A stretch of DNA of 5,102 bases from an uncultured Gemmatimonadales bacterium (GTDB taxonomy: Bacteria; Gemmatimonadota; Gemmatimonadetes; Longimicrobiales; Gaopeijiaceae), in NCBI GenBank assembly GCA_937983085.1, contig CALJKZ010000370.1:1-5102 (forward strand). The letters run 5' to 3'. The notes under the pieces are model-generated. The model was not told the DNA's origin and did not search any database. It was given only the letters and a program-made list of their open reading frames with translations. The translations under genes were made by a program, and so were the position numbers. Below are positions 3,934-5,102 of the stretch, one piece after another. Within the stretch, counting starts at the first letter, position 1. Every line of letters starts with the position of its first letter.

Positions 3934-5102
3934 ATGGGGTCGGGTGGGGTGTGGCTCCTGGTGGCGACGGGATGTTCGCTTCTTCCCGGGGGCGGTGAGC
4001 CGGAGCTCAACCTCTCGCCCGCCGTGATCCAGACGCCGGACATCGAGGTGGTGCCCGCCGATCTCGGCCCGCCGGTGCACGTGGCCTATCTCGCGCCCCC
4101 TGAAGGGGAGCCCATGGTGGACGAGTTGCTGGCCTCTCCCCTCCTGAGGGACGAGGCCTTCAACGAGGCTCTGGACGACTGGCTCGACTACTGGGGGAAC
4201 TCGGCGCGTCGATGGTTCCCCGACTTCGTCCGACGGATGGGTGCGTTCGAGCAGACGGTGGACTCCGCGCTCGCGGCCCGTCGGCTCCCGCCGTCCCTGC
4301 GGTACCTGCCCCTCATCGAGAGCGGGTACAACCCCGGCGCGCGGAGCCATGCGGCTGCGGTGGGCATGTGGCAGTTCATGGCGGGCACGGCCAGGGAGCA
4401 CGGAATGGAGGTGGGCCCGTTCATCGACGAGCGTCGGGATCCGTTTCGGTCCACCACGGCTGCGGTGGCCTTCCTCGACGAGCTCCACGGCGAGTTCGAC
4501 TCGTGGTTCCTCGCGCTGGCGGCCTACAACGGCGGACCCAACCGAACCCGGCGCATTCTCAGGGAGAACGCGCCGCTCGCTCAGCCTTCGGACAGCCTCT
4601 TCTGGGCCTTGAGGAGGCACTGGCCGCGGGAGACGCGGGAGTTCGTCCCCAAGCTCGTGGGCGCCATCCTGGTGGCACAGCAACCGCACCAGTACGGGTA
4701 CGCTCCTATCGAGCCCGACGCTTCCTTCCGATTCGACGAGGTGGGGGTGCCGGACGGGACCACCTTCGATGTTCTGGCCGAGGCCGCGGGCGTGGACGAA
4801 GACGAGATCCGGCGCCTGAATCCCGAGTTCTATCGCGGCTTCACCCCGCCTGGCGAGGAAGTGACGATCCGGGTGCCGGCAGGACACGGCGACCGATTTC
4901 GCGAACGGTATGCCCAGGTTCCGGCGGACCGCCGCATGACCGTCGTGGAGCACGCCGTCCAGGCGGGCGAGACGCTGTCGCACATCGCCGTGCGCTACGG
5001 CGTGAGTGTCCGCGACCTGCAAGCCGCCAACCCGGACGTTCGGCCGCGCTTCCTTCGCGTAGGGACCACGCTGACGGTTCCGGTGCTGCTGGCGCGTCAG
5101 GG
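3934..5102 (+). CDS. mltD: Membrane-bound lytic murein transglycosylase D-like lipoprotein (GH23 + LysM), 3' end outside window
   Basis: Lytic transglycosylases of this family cleave the MurNAc-GlcNAc bond of peptidoglycan, forming 1,6-anhydro ends, and act in the periplasm tethered to the outer membrane. The frame is open past the right edge, with 389 complete codons. GVWLLVATGC (5-14) is a hydrophobic stretch ending in a lipobox-like ATGC, making Cys14 the probable lipidated residue. The GH23 domain covers about 110-235: LPLIESGYNP holds the catalytic Glu129, followed by GMWQFMAGT (144-152) and LAAYNGGPNR (195-204). Residues ~266-322 resemble the divergent LysM-like linker of MltD (LNPEFYRGFTPP, then RVPAG). 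A clear LysM domain, which binds glycan, lies at ~339-384 (HAVQAGETLSHIAVRYGVSV). The start is uncertain. ATG 3934 has AGGA 12 bases upstream but gives a short signal peptide with no basic residue. In-frame TTG codons at 3913 or 3883 would add one or several Arg. The gap of 67 bases after guaB allows co-transcription. Confidence 0.9.
   Translation, partial: MGSGGVWLLVATGCSLLPGGGEPELNLSPAVIQTPDIEVVPADLGPPVHVAYLAPPEGEPMVDELLASPLLRDEAFNEALDDWLDYWGNSARRWFPDFVRRMGAFEQTVDSALAARRLPPSLRYLPLIESGYNPGARSHAAAVGMWQFMAGTAREHGMEVGPFIDERRDPFRSTTAAVAFLDELHGEFDSWFLALAAYNGGPNRTRRILRENAPLAQPSDSLFWALRRHWPRETREFVPKLVGAILVAQQPHQYGYAPIEPDASFRFDEVGVPDGTTFDVLAEAAGVDEDEIRRLNPEFYRGFTPPGEEVTIRVPAGHGDRFRERYAQVPADRRMTVVEHAVQAGETLSHIAVRYGVSVRDLQAANPDVRPRFLRVGTTLTVPVLLARQ

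Noticed and set aside
3835..5022. A 395-codon open frame on the minus strand opposite the transglycosylase gene
   Set aside because: The plus strand encodes a clear GH23/LysM protein with catalytic motifs throughout. The minus-strand product is rich in Arg, His, Gly and Pro with no recognisable domain, as expected of a shadow frame in GC-rich DNA.

Overview
The window is high-G+C bacterial chromosomal DNA with compact, ordinary housekeeping content. The last gene encodes a predicted lipoprotein of the MltD type (GH23 lytic transglycosylase with LysM), which points to a diderm (Gram-negative) organism. The style of the proteins, the strong G/C third-position bias and the scarcity of good Shine-Dalgarno sequences would fit Gemmatimonadota or a similar environmental phylum. 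That placement is an impression from the sequence, not a demonstrated assignment. I see no mobile element, CRISPR array, tRNA or rRNA, and no defence or biosynthetic cluster.

Layout from left to right. (1) Positions 2-670 (+) hold the C-terminal third of acetyl-CoA synthetase (acs), cut by the left edge. (2) A 34-base convergent gap with an imperfect hairpin leads to a minus-strand hexapeptide-repeat acyltransferase (705-1529). (3) A 117-base divergent intergenic region precedes a plus-strand hypothetical protein (1647-2240) with a helical N-terminal half and a low-complexity tail. (4) A near-consensus promoter (TTGACC-N17-TATCCT) starts directly after that gene. Its predicted leader carries a strong 43-base hairpin and a possible leaderless 30-codon ORF, and it leads into guaB, IMP dehydrogenase (2391-3866). 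(5) A 67-base gap precedes an mltD-like lytic transglycosylase (3934 to the right edge). This last gene is open at the window end.

The genes do not form one pathway: acetate activation, an acyl transfer of unknown target, guanine nucleotide synthesis and peptidoglycan turnover. The most notable point is in guaB. The frame is intact and the protein otherwise well conserved, but the catalytic cysteine of the GPGSICTT loop reads as glycine. Several nearby conserved residues are also changed towards glycine, within a tract rich in long G runs. The simplest reading is a local G-directed base-calling or assembly artefact. If the bases are real, the enzyme should be unable to form its covalent intermediate. 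The second point of interest is the structured guaB leader. I found no convincing new multi-gene system here.
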